Below the pieces are notes generated by a model. That model saw only the letters and a list, made by a program, of their open reading frames with translations, searched no databases and had not been told where the DNA came from. Shown here in pieces: positions 1 through 9,157 of a DNA stretch of 64,000 nucleotides (positions are counted from its first letter, which is position 1; each line of letters begins with the position of its first letter). The DNA comes from Treponema sp. (GTDB lineage: Bacteria; Spirochaetota; Spirochaetia; Treponematales; Treponemataceae): the NCBI GenBank assembly GCA_017940255.1, contig JAGAZB010000035.1:91913-155912 (forward strand), in the 5' to 3' direction. The position numbers and the translations under genes are program-made.

Positions 1-2386
1 CGTTTGAAGTTACAATGTGCAGGTTAGAAATGGTGTCGGCCGAAATGTTGCCGTCTATAATGTTTGAACTCAAGTGGACATTGTAGCGGTTGCCGCTAGA
101 GTCATCTTTGTAGCGGCCGGCGTCCACACCGCGGAAGAGGATGGCCGAAGTAAGGCCCGCCTCGTAACTGGTAATTCCCATTGAGCTAAGATATTCCTGT
201 CTCATATCTATAATCATTGTAGTAGTGTCAAAGTCGGTATCAAGCTTGGCAGTTACAACTTCAGGGTCTGTTTCCAAAAACTCTTTTATAGAAGAAGCAG
301 TTTCGTAAAGAGTTTCCAAATCTTCAGAAATAAGGGTGAGTCCATAACCACCACCGCCAGAAACAAAGCCGACCAGGCGGTCAAAACCACCGTTTGCAAC
401 AGAAATCTTGCTGTCTGGAATTACTGCCTGCCAGATGCCCTGTATTTCAATCATAATATCGTGAACATCGCGCTTGCGCTCTGCAACCGGAACCAGCACT
501 ACATGAACATAGGCACTTTCAGGCACCGCCTGAGTAGACATTCCCTTGCTATTGCTCTGTCCTGTGTAAATTACAAGGTTATCAATTTCGGGCACATACT
601 TATACAAAAGCTGCTGGGCAATATCCATTTTTTCGCGGGTCTGCTCCAGAGGAGTTCCCACCGGCAAATCCATGGAAATGTAAAAATCACTGTTATCTGT
701 AGAAGGAATAAAGGCAATACCAAGGCGGAGGGCAGTAAAGGCAGAAAAGACAAGAAGAAGAATTGCTGCAATAATTACCGTAAGACGATTTTCAATTGCA
801 ACTCCCAAAACCTTGCGGTAGCCCCTCTCCACTTTCTTCATAACCTTGTCAAAACGTCTTTCGTTTTTTCTGATTTTTGGTCCCTGCTCAGAAAGCACCT
901 GCTTCAAAAGGAAAGGAACCACAATTTCTGCAACCAGAAAGGATGCAAAAATAGCCATAATAATTGTAATGGCAACTGGCCGCAAAACCTTTCCCATAAG
1001 GCCAGACATCATGGCAATTGGAAGGAATACAACAATGGTTGTTGCAGCCGAAGCAAGAATAGAAGCAGAAACTTCGTCCCAGCCCTTGTAGATAGACTGA
1101 TTTACTGTGTATTCCAGTTCGCCACTTTCGCTGTCGCGGCGCTTGTAGTAGCGGTAAATCTGGTCAATCATAACCGTGGAACCATCAACTACCATACCAA
1201 GAGAAATTACCAGACCCGAAAAACTCATGAGGTTCAGGGTAATTCCAAAAAGCTTAATTCCTATCATTGCAAAAAGAATACAAAGAGGAATAGAAAGGCT
1301 GATTGTAAGGGTGGCACGCCAGTCTGCCATAAAAAGGAGGATTACAAGAACCGCAAAAAGGATTCCCATAAGTCCGCTGGACAAAACTGTGCGCAAAGAG
1401 GCCGAAACCTGTCTTGCATCATCTGTAATAATATTAAAATGCACCGCGCCGCCACTTTCTTTTTCACAGCGGGCAAGCACCTTTTTTACGTTTTTTATAA
1501 TTCCGGTTGTGTTTCCGTCATTTCTCTTTGTAATACTTACAAGAGTAATAGGATTTTTACCATCCGAAACATAATATTCTTCTTTTGGATAAGTGAGTGA
1601 AACTTCTGCAACATCTCCAAGATGAATTATACTAGTGCCGTCTGCCAGGCCAACCGGCAGATTTTTAATATCTTCAATATCTGTAAAACCGCCCGAATAT
1701 CTAAGCTGAATGGAACGATTTTCAAAGAAGCCGTTTCCAAGAGGAAGTGTAACGTTTCCGTAATTTAAAACCTGGTAAACATTTGTTACAGAAATTCCCT
1801 TGGAAGTGAGCAGGTCTACATCAATCTTAACTTCTACCTGCAGCTCCTTGCCGCCGTCTACTGTAATAGAAGAAACTCCGTCTATCTGGGTAAGCAGAGG
1901 GCGCAGTTCATCATTAATAAACTTTGTTACGCGGGCAGAATCTTTTCCTGCCTCTACTGAAAATTCGATAATAGGCATCATGGAAACACCACCGATAATT
2001 GCCGTTGGCTCACCGGAAATTCCTTCCGGCAAATCTGGCATACGCTGGCGGATTCTGTTTCTAAGTTCTTCAATCTGGTCGTAGGCATCGTAGCCGTCTG
2101 CATAGGTAATGGTAATCCAGCTCATTGAGTTATAAGAAGAAGATTCAATGCTCTTAAAATGAGGAAGGGTTACAAACTCGTCTTCCAGAACCTTGGTGAT
2201 ATCCTGCTCAACGTCTTCGGCACTGGCACCCGGATAAATTGTGTAAACAATTGCCTGCGGCATGGAAATATCGGCCATAAATTCTGCCGGCATGGTTGCA
2301 ATGGAAAAAATTCCAAAGGCAGCCAGCACAATGAGGAACATGCCGATTACAACGGGATGTTTAACCGAAAACTCAGAGATTTTCAT
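1..2386 (-). CDS. RND-family efflux permease, partial (C-terminus beyond left edge)
   Basis: Inner-membrane proton-driven efflux pump subunit of the AcrB/MdtB/CusA superfamily. About 795 residues are open in one frame on the minus strand and run off the window, so 200 or more residues including the last membrane helices are missing. The start is ATG at 2386, reading MKISEFSVKHPVVIGMF, a typical RND N-terminus that runs into TM1. The porter-domain text and the TM2-TM6 block are recognisable. The TM4 motif reads GMVVDGSTVMID: the first proton-relay Asp is kept and the second, an Asp in AcrB, is Gly. Single-Asp versions also occur in metal-type RND pumps such as CusA, so this is not evidence of inactivity. 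The start overlaps the 3' end of the upstream fusion-protein gene by 14 bp, so the two are translationally coupled. Substrate unknown. Confidence 0.93.
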   Translation of the reverse strand, partial: MKISEFSVKHPVVIGMFLIVLAAFGIFSIATMPAEFMADISMPQAIVYTIYPGASAEDVEQDITKVLEDEFVTLPHFKSIESSSYNSMSWITITYADGYDAYDQIEELRNRIRQRMPDLPEGISGEPTAIIGGVSMMPIIEFSVEAGKDSARVTKFINDELRPLLTQIDGVSSITVDGGKELQVEVKIDVDLLTSKGISVTNVYQVLNYGNVTLPLGNGFFENRSIQLRYSGGFTDIEDIKNLPVGLADGTSIIHLGDVAEVSLTYPKEEYYVSDGKNPITLVSITKRNDGNTTGIIKNVKKVLARCEKESGGAVHFNIITDDARQVSASLRTVLSSGLMGILFAVLVILLFMADWRATLTISLSIPLCILFAMIGIKLFGITLNLMSFSGLVISLGMVVDGSTVMIDQIYRYYKRRDSESGELEYTVNQSIYKGWDEVSASILASAATTIVVFLPIAMMSGLMGKVLRPVAITIIMAIFASFLVAEIVVPFLLKQVLSEQGPKIRKNERRFDKVMKKVERGYRKVLGVAIENRLTVIIAAILLLVFSAFTALRLGIAFIPSTDNSDFYISMDLPVGTPLEQTREKMDIAQQLLYKYVPEIDNLVIYTGQSNSKGMSTQAVPESAYVHVVLVPVAERKRDVHDIMIEIQGIWQAVIPDSKISVANGGFDRLVGFVSGGGGYGLTLISEDLETLYETASSIKEFLETDPEVVTAKLDTDFDTTTMIIDMRQEYLSSMGITSYEAGLTSAILFRGVDAGRYKDDSSGNRYNVHLSSNIIDGNISADTISNLHIVTSN

Positions 2387-3476
2387 TCAGCGCCTCTTCA
2401 TACAGACGGACTTTCTGGCCATCAAACACAAAATTCTGTCCGTCAGTCACAAAGAAGCAATCCTTGTATTCAGAAGGAACCACAAAATATTCACCATCAG
2501 AAGGAGCGGCAAAGGGCTCTATAAAAGAAACAGTTTTATCGTCTTCATTATAAATATAGCAGGAGCCGTCCATTTTTTTAGTCTGAATTGGAAGAACCGG
2601 CACATTTTCGTGAACGCGGTAAGCAACCTGAACCTTTACAAACATACCAGGGCGGAAGCGTTCTCCCGGATTATCCAGATGACAAACCACCTGAAAGTTT
2701 TTACTTTCTGGAGAAATGTAAGGCGCAATATTTTCGATTGTCGCACTAGTTACGGCGTCTTCGTAAAGTTCTTTTTCTGCAGGACGGGTAACAATTACGC
2801 TAAGAGAATCTTTCTGCAGGGTAAAAAGGTCAAAGTATTTTTCCGGCACCTTAAGGCGCACAACCTGATTTTCCAGATCGGCAAGAATGGCAACAGGAGA
2901 GTTTTGACTTCCAATTCCTCCCACAGCCTGATCTGCCACAAGAATAGTACCGGCAACTGGTGCACGAACTTCTGTGTAGCCCACCTGAAGATTTGCCAGG
3001 TCGTACTGGGCTTTTGCCGCATCATACTGGGCGCGGGCATTATCGTAATTCTGGCGGGAAGTTGCCCCAGACTTAAAAAGTGTTTCAATTCGGTCATAAG
3101 TGCTCTGGGCAGCAAAGTAAGCAGCCTGAGCCTGGAGCATCTGCTGGCGGAAAGGCTCATCGTCAATTTTTGCAAGCAGCTGGTCTTTTTCTACATAATC
3201 ACCAGCCCGAGCCGGATATTCCATAATGGTACCAGAAACAAAAGGGACAACGGGAATCATAGCTTCGGCTTCTACATAACCGCTGATAGACACAGATTCC
3301 ACCAGATTTTTAATTTCCGGCTTCTGAATTATAACAACCGGCTGGGCATCTTCATTAGGGCTAACCTTTTTTTTACCGGTAACTGCAAGGATAAGCACAA
3401 CAAAAAGAAGAATAATAGCGGCACTAATTGCAAGCCTGAGATATTTTTTGTTCCATTTAATTTTGTCCCATTTCAT
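2373..3476 (-). CDS. HlyD/AcrA-type membrane fusion protein of the RND pump
   Basis: Periplasmic adaptor that links the RND permease to an outer-membrane channel. The protein has 367 aa: a basic N-terminus, one membrane helix at about residues 12-30 ending in GKKK, a lipoyl-type half-motif (GYVEAEAMIPV...GTIMEYPARAGDYV), an alpha-helical hairpin at about 95-150, a second lipoyl half (VRAPVAGTI), and the beta-barrel and membrane-proximal domains. There is no lipobox, so it is anchored by the helix. It is the first gene of the pair, and its stop lies inside the permease start. ATG 3476 has no Shine-Dalgarno sequence, but a perfect TATAAT lies 7 nt upstream (3484-3489), so the mRNA may be leaderless. 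No outer-membrane TolC-like gene is seen in the window. Confidence 0.92.
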   Translation of the reverse strand: MKWDKIKWNKKYLRLAISAAIILLFVVLILAVTGKKKVSPNEDAQPVVIIQKPEIKNLVESVSISGYVEAEAMIPVVPFVSGTIMEYPARAGDYVEKDQLLAKIDDEPFRQQMLQAQAAYFAAQSTYDRIETLFKSGATSRQNYDNARAQYDAAKAQYDLANLQVGYTEVRAPVAGTILVADQAVGGIGSQNSPVAILADLENQVVRLKVPEKYFDLFTLQKDSLSVIVTRPAEKELYEDAVTSATIENIAPYISPESKNFQVVCHLDNPGERFRPGMFVKVQVAYRVHENVPVLPIQTKKMDGSCYIYNEDDKTVSFIEPFAAPSDGEYFVVPSEYKDCFFVTDGQNFVFDGQKVRLYEEALNENL

Positions 3477-3483
3477 ATTGTGA

Positions 3484-3489
3484 ATTATA
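3484..3489 (-). promoter_or_regulatory. -10 hexamer TATAAT 7 nt before the fusion-protein ATG
   Basis: A perfect TATAAT on the minus strand, followed by TCACAAT and then the ATG at 3476. No Shine-Dalgarno sequence lies between them and no good -35 is evident. A start site 6-7 nt downstream of the -10 would produce an essentially leaderless transcript. Inferred from sequence only. Confidence 0.45.
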
Positions 3490-3585
3490 TTTATATTTCA
3501 AATAAATTCTATAAGAATAGAATAATAATTCATTATTATTGTTAGAGAGAACTAATTATTTATAGAAAGCATTTTTAAGAGTTTT

Positions 3586-3730
3586 TTTGAAAAACAAAAA
3601 GACCGAGAGCGGAGAAGAATCGAAAAATCGCTTGCAAGCCGGGGCGAAGCCCTTTTGATAAAATTCCAAAACGGCTTGCACCCGCGCATTTTTCGAGGAT
3701 TCGCAGCGGAAGGGCTTTTTGTTTTTCAAA
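3586..3730. repeat. Long imperfect inverted repeat (LIR-1)
   Basis: This 145-bp element lies in the 392-bp gap between the divergent efflux and beta-helix operons. The outer arms are a perfect 16-bp inverted repeat (TTTGAAAAACAAAAAG at 3586-3601, its complement at 3715-3730). Inside, CGAAAAATCG...CTTGCAAGCC pairs imperfectly with GGCTTGCA...ATTTTTCG. The interior is much more GC-rich than the flanks. It shares CCGCT-containing blocks and the overall plan with the elements at 15458, 15606 and 58890, but its outer stem sequence is its own. No ORF is supported inside. The rest of the gap is AT-rich and holds the two divergent promoters. Confidence 0.75.
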
Positions 3731-3816
3731 TCAGGAGAGCTTTAATATGAGTTCGATTACGCTGCGCTCACGGCCTTGTTTTTTTCATTCTGATCTAACA
3801 AATAAGAAGAAATTTA

Positions 3817-3846
3817 TTGGACAGTGGATTTTTTATACTTTATTAT
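3817..3846 (+). promoter_or_regulatory. Promoter of the beta-helix operon
   Basis: TTGGAC (3817-3822), an 18-bp spacer, then TATTAT (3841-3846), a good match to a sigma-70 promoter. A strong Shine-Dalgarno GGAGG (3859-3863) follows, 5 nt before the ATG at 3869. This fixes both the promoter and the start of the first gene of the four-gene block. Confidence 0.6.
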
Positions 3847-3868
3847 AGACATATATATGGAGGAATTG

Positions 3869-4699
3869 ATGAAAAAACTCTACCCCTTACTTCTTTGTGT
3901 TTTTTTGCTTTCCATAGTTTCTTGTGTCAAAATTCAAGAGGGACGAATTAATCTGAATCCCGAAGAAAAAAAATCAAACTATTCTTCTGAAATCACAATC
4001 AGCCCAATGGATTTTGTAACAATCAAAAGTGATAAAATCATAATTGCGCCAGAAAAAGAAGATGAAACATACACAATCAGCGGCTATTTTAATGGACAAA
4101 TCCTCTGTACCACAAAAAATACAATCATAAAACTGAATAATGCCTATCTGGAAAATAAAAGCGGACTTGCGGCACTTCGTTGTGAATCAAAAGCAGAAGT
4201 TTCGATAGTAAAAGATTCTGAAAACTACCTTGTTTCTTCCGGCCGCACATACACAAGGTCGGCTGCTCTTCAGGGAAAAAGAGGACTTGTTATTGGCGGA
4301 AGCGGAAAACTCTATGTAAAAGGCAATCTTTGTCATGCTTTTGAAGCCGAAGACGTAAAGCTCAAGGGAACAGGAACTTATTATTTTCAGGGAACTAAAA
4401 AAGGCTCGGCAATCAGCTGCGAAACTTTTGCAGTTGAAAAAGATAAAACTTTTACGGCCTATATTTTGAACTCAAAAAACGGAATTAAGGCCGACCGTAC
4501 AATCAGTATTGCATCTGGAAATTTTTACATTTACGATAACGACACCATGATGAAGACAGAAACAAAGGCTGATTCTGAAAAACACGCCCATTTTATAACA
4601 CTTTCCGGCGGAACTTTTCATTCAGCCGGAAACAAAACTGAATTTATAACAGAAGAGGGCGCACTCAATTATAACGATGTTACAATAATAAAAGAATAA
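3869..4699 (+). CDS. Cthe_2159-like beta-helix lipoprotein, paralogue 1
   Basis: A surface-type lipoprotein of 276 aa, starting at ATG 3869 because GGAGG lies 5 nt upstream; the upstream in-frame ATGs have no ribosome site. The signal peptide ends in LSIVSC, with the lipidated Cys at 19. The body is a run of short beta-strand turns (ISGYFNGQILCTTKNTI, YLENKSGLAALRCESKAEV, VIGGSGKLYVKGN, NSKNGIKADRTISI) that resemble the right-handed beta-helix of the DUF4353/Cthe_2159 family, known to bind acidic and cellulosic polysaccharides. It is clearly a tandem duplicate of the next gene, with the same order of motifs throughout. Binding specificity is not readable from sequence. First gene of a tightly packed operon. 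Confidence 0.75.
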   Translation: MKKLYPLLLCVFLLSIVSCVKIQEGRINLNPEEKKSNYSSEITISPMDFVTIKSDKIIIAPEKEDETYTISGYFNGQILCTTKNTIIKLNNAYLENKSGLAALRCESKAEVSIVKDSENYLVSSGRTYTRSAALQGKRGLVIGGSGKLYVKGNLCHAFEAEDVKLKGTGTYYFQGTKKGSAISCETFAVEKDKTFTAYILNSKNGIKADRTISIASGNFYIYDNDTMMKTETKADSEKHAHFITLSGGTFHSAGNKTEFITEEGALNYNDVTIIKE

Positions 4700-4713
4700 A
4701 AAGGGGGATTTTT

Positions 4714-5538
4714 ATGAAAAGGACATATCTGCTTGGCCTGGCACTTCTTGCCTGCAGCCTGACTTATGCCCAGACAAAAATCACGGTAAATGCTGATTCT
4801 GCAAAATCTATGTACATCGAAAAACAAATATCAGTTACACCAGATGACGGTTCGGTTACTTTTTCCGGCGGAACAATTAAAATTGAACCAAAAGCCGAAG
4901 GCGTGGAATACACAATAAGCGGCTATTTTAACGGGCAGGTAATTATTTCTACTAAAAACACGATTCTAAAGCTCGCAAACCTTTATCTGGAAAATACCAG
5001 TGGTCAGCCTGCACTTTTGTGTGAAGCAAAAGCCGAAATTTCTTCAAAAGAAGGAAGTACAAACTACATTGTTTCCAGCGGCACTTCTATAGAAAAATAT
5101 GCGGCTCTTCATGCCAGAAAAAATCTTGTTCTGGGCGGAAGCGGCACTTTGTATGTCGAAGGCAATATTTACCACGGAATAAAGGGTGATGACGTAAAAA
5201 TTAAAGGCAGCGGAAAACTTTATTCCCAGGGAAGTAAAAACGGCTCCGCCTTGAACTGCAGAAGCCTTACCGTTGAAGCCGGCAAAACTTTTACTGCATA
5301 TTTTGTGAATTCTAAAAACGGAATAAAGGCTGATAATACAATTATCATAAATTCCGGAGATTTCTATCTTTACGACAATGAAACTGCTTTTAAGACCGAC
5401 CTGCTCAAGGACTCACCAAAAGAAAAGCACGGAATAATTCTTTACGGCGGAACTTTCCACCTTTCTGGAAATACAAATCTTCATTCAACCGAAAAAAAAG
5501 CTTACCTGGTTCGAGGGGCAAAAATAATAGGAGAATAA
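4714..5538 (+). CDS. Cthe_2159-like beta-helix protein, paralogue 2
   Basis: An exported protein of 274 aa with a cleavable signal peptide (MKRTYLLGLALLACSLTYAQ) and no lipobox Cys at the cleavage site, unlike its paralogue just upstream. The body repeats that protein motif by motif (YTISGYFNGQVIISTKN, YLENTSGQPALLCEAKAEI, LVLGGSGTLYVEGNIYHG, NSKNGIKADNTIIINSG). The probable fold is a right-handed beta-helix with a carbohydrate-binding role, by resemblance to the DUF4353/Cthe_2159 group. A GGGGG ribosome site precedes the ATG, 14 nt after the previous stop. The duplication seems to have separated a membrane-anchored copy from a soluble periplasmic or secreted copy. Confidence 0.72.
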   Translation: MKRTYLLGLALLACSLTYAQTKITVNADSAKSMYIEKQISVTPDDGSVTFSGGTIKIEPKAEGVEYTISGYFNGQVIISTKNTILKLANLYLENTSGQPALLCEAKAEISSKEGSTNYIVSSGTSIEKYAALHARKNLVLGGSGTLYVEGNIYHGIKGDDVKIKGSGKLYSQGSKNGSALNCRSLTVEAGKTFTAYFVNSKNGIKADNTIIINSGDFYLYDNETAFKTDLLKDSPKEKHGIILYGGTFHLSGNTNLHSTEKKAYLVRGAKIIGE

Positions 5539-5539
5539 A

Positions 5540-7108
5540 ATGAAAAAAATTAGAAAACTTTTTATCCTACTTCTTGCTGGACTTTTTCTTTTTTCAAGCT
5601 GCGTAAAAGATGCAGAGGATGATGAATTAATTGAGGAAACAGAAACTGAAACAGAAAACGTTTCAAACTCATCTGCAGATGAAAAAGACATTTACATTAA
5701 TCTTACAGAAAAAAAGACTTCAGATGATAATAGCACCTGGTTCGGTATTTCTTCGATAAAAACAAAGCTTCTGGGAAAAACTGTAAAAATCACTTCAGAT
5801 GATTACGGAGTTATTACACTTGACTACACTTCGGAACGCGCTTACGACACAAACATTCACCTTTTCGGGACATTGGCCGGCGGCCTAAAAATTCAGACTA
5901 ACGGCGCAGAAGGAGTAAATACATCAGTTTATCTGAATAGTGTTTCAATAACCTCTACCGATTACCCTTGTCTTGAAATTACCAAGGGCGGGGCAGCCAC
6001 AGTTTACCTTAGCGGCAGCAACACATTTACAGACGGAAGAGTTTACGGCTACGGATATGGAGATTCTGCGGCAACCTGTGCAGAAGGTCGTGCAAAAAAT
6101 GCAGAAGGCAGCGATAACAAGGGTACTCTTTACTGCAAGGGCTCACTTACAATTGCGGAAAGTTCCAGCGGCGGCGCTCTTACTGTAATTCAGGCCTATA
6201 AAAACTGCATTGCAACCAAAGACGGCCTGCTTACAGTAAAGAGCGGAAGCCTTAATCTAAAAAACTACCATGGCGAAAATTCTGGAAAAAACGGCCTTTA
6301 CGGCGGTACTGGAATTGTAATTGAAGGCGGCAGCATTTCTTTTGAAGGAAAAGGCGTTGTTTCTTCAAAAGACTTAAGAAAGGCAAACGGATTAAAAACT
6401 GACGACCAGGATGGCACAAATACCACAAATTACATCAACATTTCAGGTGGAAGTATTTCAATCAGCATTGAAGACGGAAAAGGAATTTCTGCTTCTAACG
6501 TAAATATTTCTGGAGGTAGTGTAAAAGTCCTTGTTTCTGGAGAAGAAAATGATTCCCAAACAAGTTATTCCTGCTACGACGCAGACGGTGTACAGGAAAG
6601 TGGAACCATCAAATACAATCCTAAAGGCATAGAAGGTGAAGAAGCCATCAAGATTTCTGGCGGCTCTGTATTTGTTAAATCATCAAAAACCGGAATTGAT
6701 ACAGATAAAAATCTTGCAATTTCCGGCGGAACCGTAGTAGTAACAGCCTCAAAGGCACCTTTTAAGTTCGGTGATTCAACTGAAACTACTACTTATTCCT
6801 TCGCAGTTTCCGGCAATTCTGCAACAGTATTCGGCTTGGGAAGCAAGAAGAAAACAAACGAAGGTCTTCCAACCTCATGCAGCATAAAATGCATAAGCCA
6901 GACCTTTGAAGAAAGCAGTGTCCAGCCTTTGGGCATCGCTGACATAATAAGCATAGAAAGCCCAAATGCATACAAGGCAGCTTTGCTAATCAGTGCAAAA
7001 CTTGCTGACGATGCAGAAGCAGATAATTGTTTTGTACAGGGCTATACACTAGGCAGCAACGGAAGTGTGTTTATCAGCAGCGATACAAGTGTACTCATCG
7101 CTAAATAG
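5540..7108 (+). CDS. Carbohydrate-binding beta-helix lipoprotein (DUF4353/Cthe_2159 family)
   Basis: A lipoprotein of 522 aa. The signal peptide ends LFLFSSC (Cys21), followed by a very acidic Glu/Thr linker (residues 24-45). Repeated ISGGSI/ISGGSV and IEGGSISFEGKG turns, then KGIEGEEAIKISGGSV and GIDTDKNLAISGGTVVV near residues 350-410, are the hallmark of the Cthe_2159-type calcium-dependent polysaccharide-binding beta-helix. It begins 1 nt after the previous stop (AGGAG ribosome site inside the upstream gene), so it is coupled to the two smaller paralogues. In other gut bacteria this family is often found beside VTC-domain, DUF4956 and CotH genes (recollection, not searched here); all three types occur in this window. 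Confidence 0.82.
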   Translation: MKKIRKLFILLLAGLFLFSSCVKDAEDDELIEETETETENVSNSSADEKDIYINLTEKKTSDDNSTWFGISSIKTKLLGKTVKITSDDYGVITLDYTSERAYDTNIHLFGTLAGGLKIQTNGAEGVNTSVYLNSVSITSTDYPCLEITKGGAATVYLSGSNTFTDGRVYGYGYGDSAATCAEGRAKNAEGSDNKGTLYCKGSLTIAESSSGGALTVIQAYKNCIATKDGLLTVKSGSLNLKNYHGENSGKNGLYGGTGIVIEGGSISFEGKGVVSSKDLRKANGLKTDDQDGTNTTNYINISGGSISISIEDGKGISASNVNISGGSVKVLVSGEENDSQTSYSCYDADGVQESGTIKYNPKGIEGEEAIKISGGSVFVKSSKTGIDTDKNLAISGGTVVVTASKAPFKFGDSTETTTYSFAVSGNSATVFGLGSKKKTNEGLPTSCSIKCISQTFEESSVQPLGIADIISIESPNAYKAALLISAKLADDAEADNCFVQGYTLGSNGSVFISSDTSVLIAK

Positions 7109-7120
7109 GACTAAGACATT

Positions 7121-8440
7121 ATGAAAAAAATTATTTTATTTTCGCTCGCGGCAGTAATTTCTGTTTCAATGTTTGCAGAGAAATCTAAACTGACTATTAA
7201 AAACACAATCGGAGCAAATGAAGATACTCTGGGCTCTTATGATTTATACTCCCACAGTAACGAAACAAATATTGATGAAGAAACAGTTTCCGAAGACACA
7301 CTTGCCTTTGGCGACCGGCTGCAGGTGGAATACGATAGCAGCCTTGTTACCGCAAAAGCCCGGCTGGAAGTTCTCTACAACTCTGGCAGCGAAGAACCAT
7401 CTTTTTTAATTGCACCGTCTGGCTTTGTATACTTTACTCCGATAAAACAATTTGGCATTGTTGCCGGCACAAACTTCTACAAGCAGTTTGAAATTCCTTC
7501 CGGCTATCTGGCCGCCGCAGATGAAAGCACAAAGTATGCCAGAATGCTCACCGACACTCTTGGTTACGACACCTACCTGGGCTCAGACTCCCTGGCACTT
7601 TACTACAACGGTTTTGCCGGCGGCCTTACCGGCAACTTTGCCTGGGGCGCACTAGACCAGAATTACCTCAAACTTGCCGCGGGCTCTATGGTCTACGCCG
7701 ACCAGACCACTTTTGACTACTCCCTGGATTTTGGCGTAAACGGAGGAGTTGAAGGCCTTTTCGACGCCGGCCTTACAGCCCACAACCTTCTGAGCGCCGA
7801 CAGAAAATTTGCTGCCTTTGCCGGCCTCACCTACCTTCCAGAGCTTATCTTAAACGCAGGCTTTTACTACAACTTCACTTCCTCAGATTATCTTCCAGAA
7901 GCCTGCGTAGAACGCAATGACGAATACGAATACAAAAAGCAGAAAACAAAGTATGCACTTGGACTCACCGGCGGCTACAACTTTACAAAAACTGGTCTTG
8001 GAATCTATGCTGATTTTATCACCGGCCTTACAAACGAATATATTGGCGACGTAAAATATTATGACAGCGACGGAAATCTGATTGATACTATTACAAAAAC
8101 AATAATACGTGGTGCAACCTGCGTAAAATACAAGAACGGAGTTGCAAAACGCACAGACGGTTTTACCGCAACTGCAGTTCCCTACTACGCCCAGCTCCGC
8201 ATTTCTTACGACGCAACAGAAAGCCTGAATCTTGCCGTAAACTTAAAGCTTAGATCTATGTGGCGTGATTCAAGCCAGACCTGGATAACAATCTACCCTA
8301 GAGCCGAAATTGAACTGCCGGGTTCGGCAGGCCAAATAAATACAGGCCTTGTATTGGATATGAATCTTACCCGCTACCAAGGCCTGTCAGAAATCAGTAT
8401 TCCTCTTTCTTACACTTACAAGTTTAAGAAAAAGTTCTAA
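7121..8440 (+). CDS. Outer-membrane beta-barrel protein of the beta-helix operon
   Basis: An exported protein of 439 aa. The signal peptide is MKKIILFSLAAVISVSMFAE; alternating aromatic and polar strands follow, and the protein ends in YTYKFKKKF, a C-terminal aromatic residue preceded by alternating hydrophobics, as in BAM-inserted barrels. The composition is rich in Tyr, Gly and Asn, with repeated strand-like stretches (LILNAGFYYNFTSSDY, TKYALGLTGGYNFTKTGLGIYADF). No specific family is recognised. It lies 12 nt downstream of the large beta-helix lipoprotein and closes the operon. It could be a channel or anchor for the carbohydrate-binding proteins, but that is inference from position only. 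It converges with DUF4956, 45 bp away, and no clear terminator lies between. Confidence 0.75.
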   Translation: MKKIILFSLAAVISVSMFAEKSKLTIKNTIGANEDTLGSYDLYSHSNETNIDEETVSEDTLAFGDRLQVEYDSSLVTAKARLEVLYNSGSEEPSFLIAPSGFVYFTPIKQFGIVAGTNFYKQFEIPSGYLAAADESTKYARMLTDTLGYDTYLGSDSLALYYNGFAGGLTGNFAWGALDQNYLKLAAGSMVYADQTTFDYSLDFGVNGGVEGLFDAGLTAHNLLSADRKFAAFAGLTYLPELILNAGFYYNFTSSDYLPEACVERNDEYEYKKQKTKYALGLTGGYNFTKTGLGIYADFITGLTNEYIGDVKYYDSDGNLIDTITKTIIRGATCVKYKNGVAKRTDGFTATAVPYYAQLRISYDATESLNLAVNLKLRSMWRDSSQTWITIYPRAEIELPGSAGQINTGLVLDMNLTRYQGLSEISIPLSYTYKFKKKF

Positions 8441-8485
8441 TCAGTTTATTCAGTTTAATCTGTTTTATCAAAATACAATCTAGAA

Positions 8486-9157
8486 TTATAAAACCGGAAC
8501 CTGTTCATCTTCAGGATTTTCTATGATGATGTTCAGGTTTCCGTTTCTTGTGCGAAGCTCATCAATAAAGGCTTTTGTATCAATATCATTTTTTGGCTGA
8601 ACCCAATAAGAAATTGTAAAAAGAGTTCCCATATTCGAAGTTTTTACATTCTTCACACCGTACTTAACAAGATACTTTTCAAAAATATCATTAAAAACAT
8701 CTTTGTAATTCATATCCTCTGGAATTGTGATTTTCAAAATCTTTTTGTCTTCCACATTCCAAAGACGAGAAACAAGAACAAAAAGAAGTGAAACAACAAG
8801 AACCAGAACAAAACCAAGGAAATAACTGTTAAGACCGATTATAAGACCAGATGCAATTGAAAAGAAGACATACAAAATATCTTTTGAATCCCCTGGAATT
8901 GAACGGAAGCGCACAAGGGCAAATACACCAGCCAGCGAAAGGGTCTTTTTAAGATCGCTGGCAATAAAAGGAATTACCACGGTCATAATCACAGGCAAAA
9001 GAAAAACTGTAATTACAAAGTTTTTTGAAAACTTACGATTTTTGTTTGCCAGAATATATCCGCCAGAAATAAGCAGGCCCGCAATAAGTCCAAGCAACAT
9101 ATTAAAGACAATGTTCAAATCTTCATAAGTAACAAGAAAATTATTCAATACACTCAT
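8486..9157 (-). CDS. DUF4956 integral membrane protein
   Basis: Inner-membrane protein of 223 aa. About four hydrophobic helices lie within residues 15-140, with the conserved family block SLAGVFALVRFRSIPGDSKD between helices, then a cytosolic C-terminal alpha/beta domain of about 80 residues. DUF4956 proteins are regularly encoded next to VTC-domain polyphosphate polymerases and are thought to be their membrane partner, as Vtc subunits form a membrane pore in yeast. Here the gene overlaps the VTC gene by 17 bp and has its own GAGG ribosome site. The biochemical role remains unproven. Confidence 0.88.
   Translation of the reverse strand: MSVLNNFLVTYEDLNIVFNMLLGLIAGLLISGGYILANKNRKFSKNFVITVFLLPVIMTVVIPFIASDLKKTLSLAGVFALVRFRSIPGDSKDILYVFFSIASGLIIGLNSYFLGFVLVLVVSLLFVLVSRLWNVEDKKILKITIPEDMNYKDVFNDIFEKYLVKYGVKNVKTSNMGTLFTISYWVQPKNDIDTKAFIDELRTRNGNLNIIIENPEDEQVPVL

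Noticed and set aside
461..1600. 379-aa open frame on the plus strand
   Set aside because: It is antisense to the RND permease, which shows clear family sequence; the composition (Asn, Lys, His, Cys-rich) is typical of a shadow frame.
2262..3545. 427-aa plus-strand frame across the fusion-protein gene
   Set aside because: Antisense shadow of a well-recognised HlyD-type gene; no ribosome site or family resemblance.
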